Shown: positions 33,272 through 46,318, numbered from the stretch's first letter. The stretch is 64,000 nucleotides of DNA from JABABV01 sp965222755 (GCA_965222755.1 CBDCUK010000001.1:682001-746000), one strand, 5' to 3'. The notes: generated from the sequence alone by a model not told the origin. Numbers and translations: made by a program.

Positions 33272-34630
33272 ATGAAAAATAAATTTCTCTGAGGTAGTGC
33301 ATTATCTGGACCTCAAACTGAAGGTAATAGTAGTCAAAATAAATCCGATTCAACATGAGATTATTGATTTAAACATAATCCAGAAAAATTTTATCAACAA
33401 AAATTTGTAAAAAATGATTTTATTCATAATTATAAAAAAGATATTGATTTCGCTAAACAAGCAAATTTTAATTCTTTAAGAACTTCAATCCAATGAACCT
33501 TTTTAATCCCGGATGGTAAAAACATTAATCCTGTTGCAGTTGAGTTTTATAATAACATGATTAATTATATGCTTAAATCTGGAATTGAACCAATTATTAA
33601 TCTCTTTCATTTTGATATGCCAATGTGATTAATGAAAATTGGAGGTTGAACTAATAAGTCTAGTATTGAACACTTTGGATATTATGCGCAGCAATGTTTT
33701 AAATTATTTGGTGATCGTGTTAAAAAATGAGCAACGTTCAATGAACCAATAGTTCATGTTGAGTGTCAATATCTTTATCAATATCATTACCCTGCTAAAG
33801 AAAGTATTAAAGATGCTTTGCAAGCGATGTGAAACACAGTTATGGCTCATAAACAAGCGATTAAAATTTATCGTGAAATGAACAATGACGGCATTATCGG
33901 GATCATTTTAAATATTAAATTACCAAAAGCTCGAAGTGATAGTGCTGCTGATCAATTAGCTGCAAAGTGAGCTAATATTTGACAAAATAGTTATTTTTTA
34001 AATGCTTGTGTTAAAGGTAGCATTCCAGAAATGTTGATCAAAGAAGCAAAATTAAAAAATTGATTTTGAGATAGTAGTCCTAAAGAAGAAAAACTTTTAA
34101 AAAAATATCCAGTGGATTTTCTTGGAATTAATTATTATCAGCCTTTAAGAATTAAAGCACCAACTAATAAAATTGAAAAAGAATTACCGAATCAACTTTA
34201 TTATAATGATTATCAAAAACCAGGAATTCGGATTAATAAATCTCGGGGATGAGAAATTTATCCTGAAGGAATTTATGAATCATTAATGCATATTAAAAAT
34301 AATTATGGTAATTTACCAGTTTATATTGCGGAAAACGGAATCGGGATTGAGGGCGAAAGAAAGACATTAAAAAATAATTCTGATATAGTAAAAGATGATT
34401 ATCGCATTAATTTTTTACAAGAACATATTCAGCAAGTTCAAAAAGCGATTAAAGAAGGTAGTAATTGTTTTGGATTTCATATGTGAACTTATATTGATAA
34501 TTGATCTTGATTAAACACTTATAAAAACCGTTATGGGATCGTTTCGCTAAATATCGATAACGGAGAACGCACTCCGAAAAAATCATTTGCTTGATTTAGA
34601 GATTTTATTAAAAAAGAAGGAGAATTATAA
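33272..34630 (+). CDS. GH1 6-phospho-beta-glucosidase
   Basis: 452 residues, full length. Acid/base Glu158 in ATFNEP and nucleophile Glu354 in YIAENG are present, so it should be active. Splits phosphorylated beta-glycosides delivered by PTS. ATG 33272 follows GGGGG at about 12 bases. Four bases ahead of the GH38 gene, so the two are translated together and form a glycoside operon with the ROK kinase. The exact sugar is unclear; beta-glucoside phosphate is usual, but partners point to mannose-containing substrates. Confidence 0.93.
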
Positions 34631-34634
34631 AATT

Positions 34635-37202
34635 ATGAAAAAATCAACTATTCACGTAGTTCCGCATACGCATTGAGATCGTGAATGATATTTCACTCAG
34701 AGTCGTGCTAATACTTTATTTGCACATAATATGAAGGAAATTATTGACGTTTTAAATCATAATCATCAATTTAAAAATTTTGTCTTAGACGGACAAGTTT
34801 CTGTTTTAAATGATTATTTAATTGATCATCATCAAAATTATGAGGAAATTAAAAAATTAGCAATAGATAATAAATTATTGCTAGGACCTTGATATTCACA
34901 ACCAGATATGTTTAATTCTACTGGTGAAAGTATTATTAGAAATTTAGAATATGGAATTAATATTGCTAATAGTTTTAATAAAACAATGACAACAGCCTAC
35001 TTACCGGATTCATTTGGATTTAATATTAATTTACCCCAAATTTTTAATTATTTTGGCTTAAAAAATATGGTTTTTTGACGCGGAATGAAAAAAGAAGATA
35101 ATGACAAAACGTTATATTTCAATTGAAAAGGGGCGGATGGTAGTCAAATACCAGCCTATTGTTTTCAACATGGTTATTGAGTTTTTGGCGGTGTATTTCC
35201 TTATGGAAAAATAACAACTCTTAATTATCAAGAAAAGACTCAGCAAATTTTAAAAGATTTAAAGCCGTTTTTAAAAACAATTAAAGAACGTTCTCATAAT
35301 GAATTAAATAATCAAATTTTACTACCTTTTGGTGGCGATGAAGGCCCTATTGTTGATGAATTAACAATAGTTATTGATGAACTTAATAAAATTGATCCTG
35401 ATAACGAATGAGTTATGAGCAATTTTAATGATTTTTTTAGCAGTGTAGAAAAACCAAATTATGAAATTGATAGTAGTTTACATTGACCATATTTAGCTAG
35501 AATTCATCGCACAATTTCTTCATCACGTTATGATATTAAAGCTCTGTTTCGTCAATGTGAAAATAAATTGTATTACGAATTAGAACCTTTAAGTATTATT
35601 TATAAACAGTTTGATAATCAGTATAATAATCAAACTGTGATTGATAATGTGATGAAAAAAATTCTTGTTAGTCAAGCTCATGATAGTTTAGGAACTTGCA
35701 ATAGTGATCTTACAAATCAAGATATTAGTAATCGTTTAACATCAGCTTTAGAAATTATTAAAATGGAAATTGCCATAATTAAAAAGAAAATTTTTACTAA
35801 ATTAGAACTAGTAGTAGATGAAGATATTTTATGTTTTAATCTATCTCCTTATGCCCGTTCAATTACTATGAGTACAAAAATCAATTCTTTTAAATCAATG
35901 ATTACATCACAAGATAAAAAGTTTGTATTACAAATTACTGATAGTAAAAAATTACAGACAACTTTAGAATATAAAGATTATTATTGTCATTTTGTTTCTT
36001 TGAAAACCCCAATAATGAAACCAACTAGCTATCAAGTTTTTAAAGTTCTTCATAGTAATGTTAATAAGAAACAAAATAATAATTTTACTAATATTGTTGG
36101 AGATCCCGATAATCATATTTGAGTTCATCGTGATCAATTTACATTCATTAATACAAAGTTATCTTTAGATGATTTTATTAATATTTTACCCTATGATGAT
36201 GCTGGTGATAGTTATGACTTCTCACCAAAAACAATTGATAATAAGACTACTAAAATAGCATCAATTAACAAAATAACCCAAAATATTACAACATTACTTT
36301 ATCATGTCATTGAATTAGATCATATCGTGACATACAAAAACAATTTAAAACAAGTTTTTAAAATTAAACTTAGAAAATGATATAACGACATTTATCGTTT
36401 AAAGATTAGCGCTGATAATAAATCAATCAATACTAAATGAGTTATTAATTTTAATTTTAAAGAAAATTTTCAATTATCAGATGTAGCTGCTACTCAATCA
36501 CTTGCTTTAGTTAAGAGAATAGATTTTGTTGAAAAAGATTGAAAAGCTAAGGGTTATAAAGAATTTCCATGTCCAATCACAACAAACGATAACGCAATTA
36601 AAATTCCACAATTCGATAATTTTACTTTATTAACAAAAGGTAATAATGAATTTGAAGTGGTTGATCAAGGGCTCCAAGTTAGTCTTTTTCGCACTTATGG
36701 ATTTATTGGAAATAAAGATTTAATCTGAAGACCAGGTCGTCCATCTGGAGTTCATATTTCAACTCCAGATGCAGAGTTACAAAAACAATTAGAGTTTAAT
36801 TTTGGATTTCTCTTTGGTAGTGATAATACTGCTAGTTTAATTAATGATTGAAATTTTAATAGCGATATTTATTATGGAAATAATCCTGATGATTTAGATT
36901 TTTATGCTGATCGATTTGTGATTAATTATGATCACCAAAAACCATCATTAGATTTTAAATTACCAGAAATTACAATTCAAAAAGAATTTTTAATTAGTAG
37001 TTTTCGAATAGTGAAAAATAATCTTTATCAATTACGAATTGCTAATATACAAAAAGATTCACAAAATTTTGAATTAAAAATTAATAATAAAAAAATTAAT
37101 TTTGCAATTCAAAAACAATTTAAAGATAATATAGATAATTTTAATTATCAAAATGTAGAAGTTAAAAGCCAAAAATTTATAACAATTTATTTTTGTATTT
37201 AA
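34635..37202 (+). CDS. mngB: GH38 alpha-mannosidase (MngB-like mannosylglycerate hydrolase)
   Basis: 855 residues. Zinc site HTHWDREWY at 11-19 and nucleophile Asp125 in LPDSFGFN are intact, followed by the three-helix region and beta domains typical of GH38. Bacterial MngB releases mannose-6-phosphate from phosphorylated 2-O-mannosylglycerate imported by the MngA PTS. The EIIABC at 38155 on the opposite strand could be that transporter. Mannose-6-phosphate and glycerate would enter glycolysis. Ends 27 bases before the ROK gene. Other alpha-mannosides are possible substrates. Confidence 0.88.
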
Positions 37203-37229
37203 ATATTAAAACTAAGGTAGGTTTTTAAG

Positions 37230-38108
37230 ATGTTAGAAAGATATTTAGCAGTTGATATTGGAGGCACTTTTATTAAGTTGGCGATTTTAGATCGAGATAC
37301 TAATTTTTATAAAGAAACAAAAGTGCCAACAGTTGATAATTTTCCAGATTTAATAAAAATTTTAAAAACATTTATTGGTGATGAAAAAATTATCGGTATT
37401 GCTTTTTCAGTTCCAGGGACAGTTTCCAATAAAGCTGGAACAATTAGAGGAATTAATGCTGTCCCTTTTATTCTTGAAGGTAATTTTAAAGATGTTATCC
37501 AAACTGCGTTTCCTGATCAAATTATCAATATGGAAAATGATGCAAATTGTGCCGTTTTGGGAGAAGTTTTAAAAAACAAAATTCCAAAAAACAAAATTGT
37601 AGCCTCGGTTGTAGTTGGGACTGGAATCGGTGGTTGTATTTGAATTAAGGGTCATATTTTGAGAGGGAAAAGTAATCTTGCTGGTGAATTTGGCTATTCA
37701 TTAAATAATGATCGTGCTACGATTTTATCTAGAACTTCATCAACACGAGCGATGCTTAATAGTTATAATGAAATTTTCAAAACTAATTTTACTACTGGCG
37801 ATGACATGTTTATGGATGCTAGTAAAAAATCGACAGACATATTAAAACCATTTTTAGAAAAAAATATTAATCCCTTTGTTAATTTTATTTTTAATCTACA
37901 ATATTTTATTAACCCTGATTATATTATTATTGGTGGGGGAATATCAAAAAATGAAGAATATATTAAAATCATTAAAGAACAAATTAATTTAAAAGTTAAT
38001 TTGATTGATGAGTATATTGAGATTCCAAAAATTATTGCTTCTAAAATTGGAAATCAGGCTAATTTAATTGGTAGTCTTTATGCAACTTTAGAAAATCATA
38101 AAAATTAA
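37230..38108 (+). CDS. ROK-family sugar kinase
   Basis: 292 residues. ATP phosphate loop AVDIGGTFIKLAI, catalytic Asp in MENDANCAVLGE, and VGTGIGGCI. The Cys-rich zinc motif (GHxxxxxxGxxCxCG) of glucokinases is missing; the equivalent part reads GEFGYSLNND. No helix-turn-helix domain, so it is an enzyme and not a ROK repressor. Likely phosphorylates the sugar freed by GH1 or GH38, as BglK-type kinases do. RBS AGGTAGG. Confidence 0.88.
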
Positions 38109-38149
38109 AAAAAATCAGTTATTTAAATTTAAAATAACTGATTTTTTTT
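38107..38149. terminator. Bidirectional terminator
   Basis: AAAATCAGTTATTT hairpin with T runs, between ROK (+) and the PTS gene (-). Confidence 0.85.
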
Positions 38150-38154
38150 AATTT

Positions 38155-40917
38155 TTATGATTTTAATTTATCGATCATATTTTGATATTTTTTAACATTT
38201 TTTCCAATACATTCTTTTGAATGATTAAATAATGTTGCTGGTAATTGTCATTTTTGAATTTTAATTTTTAAATCCTGAATTTTGTATTCAAGTTTTAATT
38301 TATTGATCATATTTTTATATTCAGTTTTATTAATACTAAATTTATTTTTTTTCTTTGTAGATTTTTGAATAGTAAGTTTATTTTTGTTCTTTGTAGATTT
38401 TTGAATAGTAAGTTTTTTGATTTTATTTATTGTTTTAAAATTAATGATCACTTTTTTCATAGCATATAAATTTTCTAGTTTTAATAATTTAATGTTATTA
38501 CGATTACGATTTTTAATTAAACGTTTTTTACCAGTTTCACTTTGATCTTTTTCAATTAAAAGATCAAAACCAGAATTAACATTTTTTAAATTAGTAATTT
38601 TTGTTTGGTATTTTTCGTTGAAAATACCTTCTAAAGCATTAGATTTATTAATTTTATAAGTTATTGGATCGCCGACTAATTTGGGATCCTTAAACCATTT
38701 TTTCGGATTTAATAAAGTGAGGATTATCATAAAAATAATTTTAAAAACTACTTTTAATTCATATCAAATTTTCCCTCCTGTAGTGGAAATTTTGTTTTGT
38801 TTATAAGTAAGATTTTTTGCATTAGTTCTGATAACTTTTTCTTCATTATAAACTTCCTCATATTCAACAACGCGAGGACGACTAAAACCAAAAATTAATG
38901 CAGTAATAATTGAACCTGTAAGCGTTGATAAAATTCAACCAGCATAAGGGACTTGTGAAGGAATATATCCGGCAAATGTTCCGATTGGTGAACCAAGACC
39001 GGCAACAAAACGACAGCCAAATAAAACAACCATTCCTCCAGCTACAGCTGCTCCAATAACATTGGCAAGAACAGCACGCAATGGGTTTGTGATAGCAAAA
39101 GGAATTGCCCCTTCACTAATACCAACTAGACCCATTCCAAAAGCAGCTTTCCCAGTTGTTCTTTCTTGAACTGAGAATTTCTTTTTAAATAATACAGTTG
39201 CGATTCAGGCTCCTAATGGAGGAACTGAAATTGCGGCTTGTGTTGCAGTTTGTGGCACAATATCACTATATGACATTGTTTTAAAACTTTCGCCATTAGT
39301 TGGAAACTGATTAACAGCACTAACGAAAATCGCTGTTGCTACGAGTAAAGCAGTTTTATTAAATGGACCACCTAAATCAAAGGCAATCATTGCAGCAAAG
39401 AGCATTCCAATTAATGGTAAGACAACTTGACTAGCGTGACTTGATTTATGTAAGAGGATGAAAAATTCACTCATAATAAATGTTAATGGTAAAGCAGCAA
39501 CATAGATTACAAAGACATAAGTAATAAATGTTGATAAAACTGGAATCACCATAATTGGGACAACTGGTTTTATAATTTTGGGAAAGTTAATTCATTTTAA
39601 ACCTTGGACTAAATATCCAACAAAGAATCCAACAGCAATGGCGCCTAAGAATCCCGCTTGAACATTAAAACCTCCCGCAGTATTAACACCGTTTAAATGA
39701 TCTAATCAATCAGTAATTTTTTGTGGTAAAGCTTGTTTTAAGATTGATGGATCATTAATAACATAAGTTCCGATTAATCCAGCCGGCATCGCGGACCTAC
39801 CAGCGATAGCATAGGCTAGATACATTCCAAAAATTGGCAACATTAATTTTAAACCAACAGCACCAACTTGAAATCAACCAGCGATAAAATGGTTTGGGAA
39901 ATGTCATCCTCCCTGTCCGCCATTAGCAGCAGAACCATGGGCGGCAATAATATCTGGAATTGCCATCAAGATTCCCCCGGTAATAGTAATTGGGATCATG
40001 TAACCAATTGCCGTCATCAGGGCTTTCATAATTGGGTTTTTATTTTTTGATGATAAATTGAAAATCATATTATCATCATCAGAATTTCCTTGATTAGCAG
40101 ATTGTGATATATTTTTACTTTTTAAACCTCGATTAATAATTTGTTCAGAATTTCTAATCGCGGCATTAGTATCAACCTCAATAATTTTTTTTCCTTTAAA
40201 TTGTTGAAGATCAATTTTTAAATCTGAGGCAATAACAACTAGAGTTGCTTTTTCAATATCGTCCCTAGTTAAAACATTCTCAGGGCCAATACTACCTCGA
40301 GTTTCAATTTTATGTTTTCAACCATTCTTTTCACAAGCTTGAACTAATTTATCTTTTGCCATATAAGTATGAGCAATCCCGGCGGCACAAGAAGTAACCC
40401 CAATAATAAATTCTTTGCTTGTTGTTTTGGATTTTTTAGTATTTTTAGTTTCTTCTTTAGAATCTTTCTCAATATCAATTTTATTAATTGTGTCGATAAT
40501 TTGATCAACTTTTGCATTAGTAATTAATTTACAGAATTGATCATCATTCATTCGAACTGCAAGAGCAGCCAATAATTTTAGATGTGCATCAGTTGCTTTT
40601 TTAGGAACTAATAAACAAAAAACATATTTAACTTTATTAGTATTATCGATTGTTTTTCAATCAATTTCCTTTTTATTGATAATTATATATACAGTTGGTT
40701 TTTTTACCGTATCACTAATAGCGTGCGGAATTGCAAAACCTTTTTCTAATCCGGTTGGTGTTTGAGCTTCACGATCTTTTAGCGCTTTTTCTAAAACTTT
40801 CTGATCACTAGCAACACCGTTTTCAACTGCTAAAGTTGATATTTTATGAAAAATTTCATTGATAGATTCAAAATTACTATTAATAATAATCTGATCTTTA
40901 CTGATTATTTTTTTCAT
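38155..40917 (-). CDS. PTS fructose/mannosylglycerate-type EIIABC with long C-terminal extension
   Basis: 920 residues in one frame. EIIA at 1-150 with phospho-His65 in FAIPHA; EIIB at 168-270 with phospho-Cys177 in GVTSCAAGIAHTYMA; EIIC at about 285-690 with the IAFDLGGPFNKTA and GISEGAIPFA motifs. Brings in and phosphorylates a sugar. Beyond EIIC there are some 230 extra residues: a hydrophobic stretch (FKIIFMIILTLL), then a very basic tail with a tandem repeat of LTIQKST and a second repeat of Y(K/Q)NMI(N/D)KLK. Divergent from the GH1-GH38-ROK operon and probably delivers its substrates. RBS AGAAAGG. Confidence 0.9.
38340..38425 (-). repeat. Tandem repeat in the PTS C-terminal tail
   Basis: Two copies of TTTGTAGATTTTTGAATAGT-type units about 45 bases apart, coding LTIQKST followed by K/N runs. 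Copy number may vary. Confidence 0.6.
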
Positions 40918-40954
40918 GATTACCTTTCTCTATTTGTGTAAATAGTATTGATCT

Positions 40955-42055
40955 TTATTTTGTATTATCTGGAATTAAGACATTAAATTGTGTTGAATCA
41001 TAAGTAGTTCAACTACCTTGAAATATCGCTTCGATTCCAAGAAAATCATCGTTATGGGCTGAACCTGAAAAATTAATATCAATTTCTCCGGCTCAATTAG
41101 CTTTACCATCAATTCATTGGTCCCCATCATTTGGAATATGTTGAGCTTGGGTAGATAAAGATAATTCAGCAGCTTTTGAACCGCGTGTAATTCAATTTCG
41201 GATTAAAGTATTACCAGGATGGGTTTTGTTAAATAGAGTTATTAAATCACTAGCAGCAGTTTGATTAATTGTATATTTGCCAGCAGTATTATTTAATAAA
41301 GCACTATGTCAACTATTTTTTCAAGCACTATAATTACTAGCGCCATTATCATCTTTGGATCAACTTCATCAATTACTAGCAGCTTGACCACGATTACCAA
41401 ATAATTGAGTTTTTTTATTTTTATCTAATGTCGGATAATTTATTGTTCCGATCATAAATCGATAAGTATTATTTTTGCTATGTCCCATTTGAATACTAGG
41501 ATTCTCGCTTTTAACACCAACAGCAGTTTTGTTGTTAAGTGGAAAAACGCTATTGTGAGTACTATAAACAAATCTTTGATCTGGTTGTAAAATTTTAGCA
41601 CTATTACTTGTTAAACTAGCATCTTTCATTCAATCTTCAAAAGTATAATTTAGCGTTCAATCATTTAAGTTGTACGACATATCTGAATGATACTTCATTG
41701 TTAAAGTAATAGTTTCTTGATAATTAACAATTACTGTTCCAATTGGTTTAAATACTAAAGTTAGATAAACAGTATCTTTAGAGTTATCACTATATTTGGC
41801 TGATAATAATTTTAAATAATTACTATCTGGATTTTCAATATTAATATTTGTCATCGAATGATTTTTTAAACCACTAGATATTTGATTTCACATTTGTGTT
41901 TCGGTTTTACTTTCAACATAATCAGCAAAATCATTAAAACTAGTAAATTGACCACTTTTATTCTTGTGACAACTGATTAGACTAAGACTTATTCCTGATA
42001 AACTGATTACAGATCCAAATGCAGCCATCGCTTTTGCTGATTTTAACCAATTCAT
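40955..42055 (-). CDS. Lipoprotein of the PTS operon, unknown
   Basis: 366 residues. MNWLKSAKAMAAFGSVISLS then SLISC lipobox at about Cys29. The mature region has Trp/Tyr-rich parts (NWWSWSKDDNGASNY, NYSAWKNSW) that may bind sugar, though no fold is recognised. It begins with the F..FADYVESK...MW pattern shared by the lipoproteins at 42960-54705. 37 bases before the PTS gene and 85 after cutC, on the same strand, so it may present the PTS substrate. Confidence 0.75.
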
Positions 42056-42140
42056 ATTTTTCACCAAATTTTCTTAATTATTATATTAAATATCTTTTAT
42101 ATAATAATTATAGCAATTAAATATTCAAATATAAAAATGG

Positions 42141-42803
42141 TTATATTTTTAATTGATTAATTTTAGAAATAATAATTTCTTGATCTCAGGATTTATTTTT
42201 TCGAATTGCTGTCCCTAAGTGAAAATTACTTAAACCAGCTTGTTCTAAAAGAAAAATATTGTCTTCACTAATACCCCCACCAGCTAAAATTTCAATATTT
42301 TGAGCAAGTTTTAATAACAAATTAACATTATTAATAATTGGTTGTTTGGGATTTCCGATTGTCATTACTCGCTTAATACCGATTTCAGCTAATTTTTTAG
42401 CACTATTAACTTTATCAATTACTTGATCAAAAGCACGATGAAAAGTAATTTCTAAATCACCAGCAACATTTTTAATTGCTTGCATTTGTGGGAAATTAAT
42501 TTCTTGATTATCTGTTAAACAGCCAACCACAATTCCTTTGATTGGTAGTTTTTGATATTCAATAATTTGACTTAGCATTTCTTGAAATTGAGTTTCATTA
42601 TAAACAAAGTTACGATAATGATTTCGGATCATTACCATTATCGGAATCGTTGTTAAATCTAAACTTTTTTTCACTAATTCCAATGATGGAGTTAAACCAT
42701 CATTGGGCATATCAACACATAATTCAATACGGTTTGCGATTGATTGATTAATTTTTTTAATATCGTTAATATTATGGGCAATTATTTCTAAAGTTTTAAT
42801 CAT
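42141..42803 (-). CDS. cutC: CutC-family protein
   Basis: 220 residues, TIM-barrel fold. MIKTLEIIAHN, RIELCVDMPNDGLTPS, IMVMIRNHYRNFVY, TFHRAFD and AGGGISEDN follow the CutC profile. Named for copper homeostasis in E. coli but its biochemical role is unsettled. AAAGGAG before ATG 42803. First gene of a minus-strand unit with the lipoprotein and PTS EIIABC. Divergent from the lipoprotein at 42960 across about 155 bases that hold both promoters. Confidence 0.9.
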
Positions 42804-42959
42804 TTAGATTTTCTCCTTTGGTTGTCGGTATCGTAATACCACACTTAATTTATAACATACTTTTTAAATATATATAATATAATTAGTTATATATATAGAT
42901 ATATATTATTAGTTTATTAAAAAAAATGATGACAAAATCTAATTTTGGAGTGATTGATT

Positions 42960-44753
42960 ATGAAAGTTATATTATATAAAGTCCTCTTAGGTTTAACAGC
43001 CTCGATTATTCCAATTGGTATCACAACTACTACTTTAGTTAGTTGTGGTCATAAACATAATGACGCAACTTTTGCTGATTTCAAAAAAGCTGCTGCTCAA
43101 GAAAGTGCGATCAAGATAGTCCAACAAACAAAACCAAATGGTTGAGATCAAGCTACTAGCAGTGATTTAAAAATCGTTTCTCACACTGATGATGGTAGTT
43201 CTAAATATAATATAAAAATTTCTTGCCATAGTAATGGTGTTGGCCAAATCGCATCATTCAGTGCAACATATAAGCATAATACTAAATATAATATTAGTGC
43301 TTGAATTTGTATAACACAACCAACAACTGACTTATCTTTTGATAATTATGTGACAACGATTACTAGTGATTCTGTTGATCACTTATGATCACTTCTAAGA
43401 AGTTATGATAATAACCATCCTGATGCACCACTACCACATATTAATGCTAATTTAGATGTTAATACCGGGGCACTAATACTTGATAAAAACAAAACCCATT
43501 ATGATTCTAAATCAGAAACTAATACGGTTATTTTTGATCTCTGATTAAAAGAACCTAACGGTCCTGGAATGATTCCTTTTGAAACTGAATTGAAATTACG
43601 AGCACAATGAAATAACTCACTTTATCAAATTACTGATTGAAAATTGAGTTATAATTTTGTCGATTATACTAAAACGTTGAAAAACTTTATCCAACAATCA
43701 TATTTCTTTTCTTCAGTAATTGCTGCTAATACTCACGGTACTGCTTGAACTAAAAATAATTGTAGTATTGATGATGGCACAATTGATCCTAGTAATCCGC
43801 AAAAAATTCATTTTGTAATTAGTCATCTTGATAATTACAAAATTACTGAAACACTGAAATTTTATGCTGAAATGATTACCAAAAATAAATTAAATAATAT
43901 TTTTGGCTCACAGCTTTACTATAATGGTGAAATTCACATAGAAAATAAAAATGGAAAACCAGATTATGATTATTTTGCATATTTTAAAGCTCAAGCAAAT
44001 GCTTGGTCTAATAATCAATATTATTTTACTCCAGCAGATCTTTTAAAAACAATGAATGGGGATCCAGATATTACACTACCTAAAAACTGAAATAATTATA
44101 TACAAAATTTACAAGTAAATTCTCATACATTCACAGCAGTTTTAACAACTACTGTGAATCCTAATCCGGATCCAACAAATAAGAAAGTTTATTACACAAT
44201 TATTCCACCACAAAATGATCCTAATTTATTAGGTGATGGTAAATATCATCGTTTCAATGTATCGGTAGTAGAACACATAGATGAAGATGGTTGATTAGTT
44301 GATTTAGGACAAGGTGATTTTAAAAAAACAACAACACAGCCACCAGATGTATTACCAGCTGATTTTTATACTTGATTAAAAAATGGGGAAACAAAATTAA
44401 ATGGTTATAAAGATCCTAAAACAGATGATATAGCTCAAGGGATTGAAAATAAAAAAAATAACGGGAGCCATTTAGAAAATTTTCCAAATTTAGTTGCTCT
44501 ATTTACAAAATATGAAATAGATAATAAATTATCAGGCCTATCAGCAGTAGTTAATGGTCCAGCAACTCAAGGGGCGGGCACATCAATACAATTTAAATTA
44601 AATTTTTATAATATTAATGATACCAAATACCAGACTATTCTTGGTGGTAGTGGAGGGTTGTTTTCATTTAATTGACCAGGTGGGACTGATTTTAACATTC
44701 CTGATTTAGCTGATGCTCAACTTAATATCAAACATGATATTGACCCAACTTAA
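42960..44753 (+). CDS. Large surface lipoprotein
   Basis: 597 residues. Signal peptide then TLVSC lipobox at about Cys29. ATG 42960 is favoured, as GGAG at 42947-42950 is nine bases away; a TTG at 42954 is too close. N-terminal module F.DFKKAAAQES.IKIV...W.QAT recurs in four other lipoproteins of this window. No enzyme motif seen. Terminator after it. Many TGA Trp. Confidence 0.78.
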
Positions 44754-44768
44754 AAAATATTAGATAAT

Positions 44769-44809
44769 AAAAAAAACAATCATCTCTTTAAAGTAGATGA
44801 TTGTTTTTT
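44769..44809. terminator. Bidirectional terminator
   Basis: AAAAAACAATCATCT hairpin ending in T run, serving the lipoprotein (+) and tRNA-Tyr/Gln (-). Confidence 0.85.
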
Positions 44810-44835
44810 ATTAGACATTTTATTTAAAAATGATA

Positions 44836-44910
44836 TGGCTGGGGTAGCTGGATTTGAACCAACGCGTACACGGATCAAAACCGTGTGCCTTACCGCTTGG
44901 CTATACCCCA
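44836..44910 (-). tRNA. tRNA-Gln (TTG)
   Basis: Acceptor TGGGGTA/TACCCCA, anticodon loop TTTTGAT, encoded CCA. Confidence 0.95.
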
Positions 44911-44915
44911 AATAA

Positions 44916-44999
44916 TGGTGGAGGGGGAGGGATTCGAACCCCCGAACCCTAAGGAATTGAGTTACAGTCAACCGTGTTTAGCCACTTCACTACCCCTCC
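44916..44999 (-). tRNA. tRNA-Tyr (GTA)
   Basis: Acceptor GGAGGGG/CCCCTCC, anticodon GTA in CTGTAA, long variable arm, encoded CCA. Confidence 0.94.
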
Positions 45000-45015
45000 A
45001 AAGATTTGCTCTTAT

Positions 45016-45044
45016 ATTTTATATTAATCAGGGCATAAAGTCAA
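45016..45044 (-). promoter_or_regulatory. Promoter of tRNA-Tyr/Gln
   Basis: -35 TTGACT (45039-45044), 17-base spacer, -10 TAAAAT (45016-45021) on the minus strand. Confidence 0.7.
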
Positions 45045-45211
45045 TACAAATTTTGTTTGTTATAACTTATTTTTAGTTAAGTTTCTATTAATTTTCTAAA
45101 AATTTTGAAAATATATTTTTGTTTAGTTTAACTTTTATCTTAATTGCTATTATTGTATAATAGTTTCAATAATTTAAAAAAATAATTTTAAGATAAGGAA
45201 TTTGATAAAAT

Positions 45212-46318
45212 ATGAAAAAATTAAAAACAATTTTATTTTCTGGTTTAGCTTTTTTAGGATTTTTTTCTATTGCAATAAACACAATAAGTTGTGGAAATAA
45301 TTCTGGAACTGCTAATAATAATCGCGTTATTGTATTTAAACAAAATAACTATATAAAAAAAACGACTTGAGTTAAGCAAATAACACATATAAAAAATACA
45401 ACTTATTTAGGAACTAGACACGGCCTTTATTTTTTATATAATGGTGATAAAAATTTTCACCAAAATACCTTTATCCCAGTTAACTGTACTATAAATAAAA
45501 TAATAGAAATTAATAATATACTATATCTTGGTACGCAAGAATCAGGACTCTGAATTTCTAATGATTATGGTAAAACATTTTTCCATAATAAATTAATTCC
45601 TTTTAATTTCAGGGTATGAACGATAATGTCTATAGATAATAAAATATACATAGGAGGAGACGGAGATTCAAATAGTTGTGGTCTCTTAATTTCATCTGAT
45701 CAAGGAAAAACATTTGTTTCGAATCAATATTTTAAAAATAAATCAGTAGAACAAATAACAAAAATAGATGATAGTATATATATTTTATATGATGGTTCAT
45801 ATATTGATGGTTCATATATTTCTTTTTCAACAAATGAAGGAAAAACATTTTATCAAATAAAATCTTTACCAACGAATTTAGAAATTACTAAAATTATTAA
45901 AATATATAATGCGATATATATATGTTCGTTTCAAGGTATATGAGTTTCTTATAATGATGGAAGATTTTTTGGAATTAGTAAAGTTTTTCCTGCAAATTCT
46001 TTGATTATAACTATAACAATAATAGATAATATAATATATGCAGGTGGAAAAAATTTTTGAGTTTCTTATAATCATGGTAAAACGTTTATTAAGAATAAAA
46101 ATTTAAATTCTGGAGTGGGAATAATTAAAAAAATAGAAAATACTATATTTTTAGCTTGTAGTGATGAAGGAAGCCTATATTATTCTAACGATAAAGGAAA
46201 AACTTTTTCTAAAAATAAATCAATCCCTGAAAAAGCGGGTATTTATCAAATATTAAAAATAAACAACACCATATATATCGGTACAAATAGATCTGGATTA
46301 TACACAGATAAAAATTAA
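45212..46318 (+). CDS. Lipoprotein with Asp-box (BNR) beta-propeller repeats
   Basis: 368 residues. Lipobox NTISC at about Cys27. The mature part has six units ending in SxDxGKTF: SNDYGKTF, SSDQGKTF, STNEGKTF, SYNDGRFF, SYNHGKTF, SNDKGKTF, each preceded by a YxG(T/G) strand. This is the Asp-box pattern of sialidases and Vps10-like propellers. No sialidase Arg triad or nucleophile Tyr seen, so a binding role is likelier than catalysis. RBS AAGGAAT. Own promoter region at 45150-45200 (TATAAT). Confidence 0.85.

Noticed and set aside
42870..42915. AT-only alternating tract between cutC and the lipoprotein
   Set aside because: Low-complexity TATATA sequence forms weak palindromes by chance; no specific site can be argued.
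45031..45036. GGGCAT near the tRNA-Tyr/Gln promoter
   Set aside because: It lies in the spacer between -35 and -10 and in the opposite orientation, not in the start region; likely chance.
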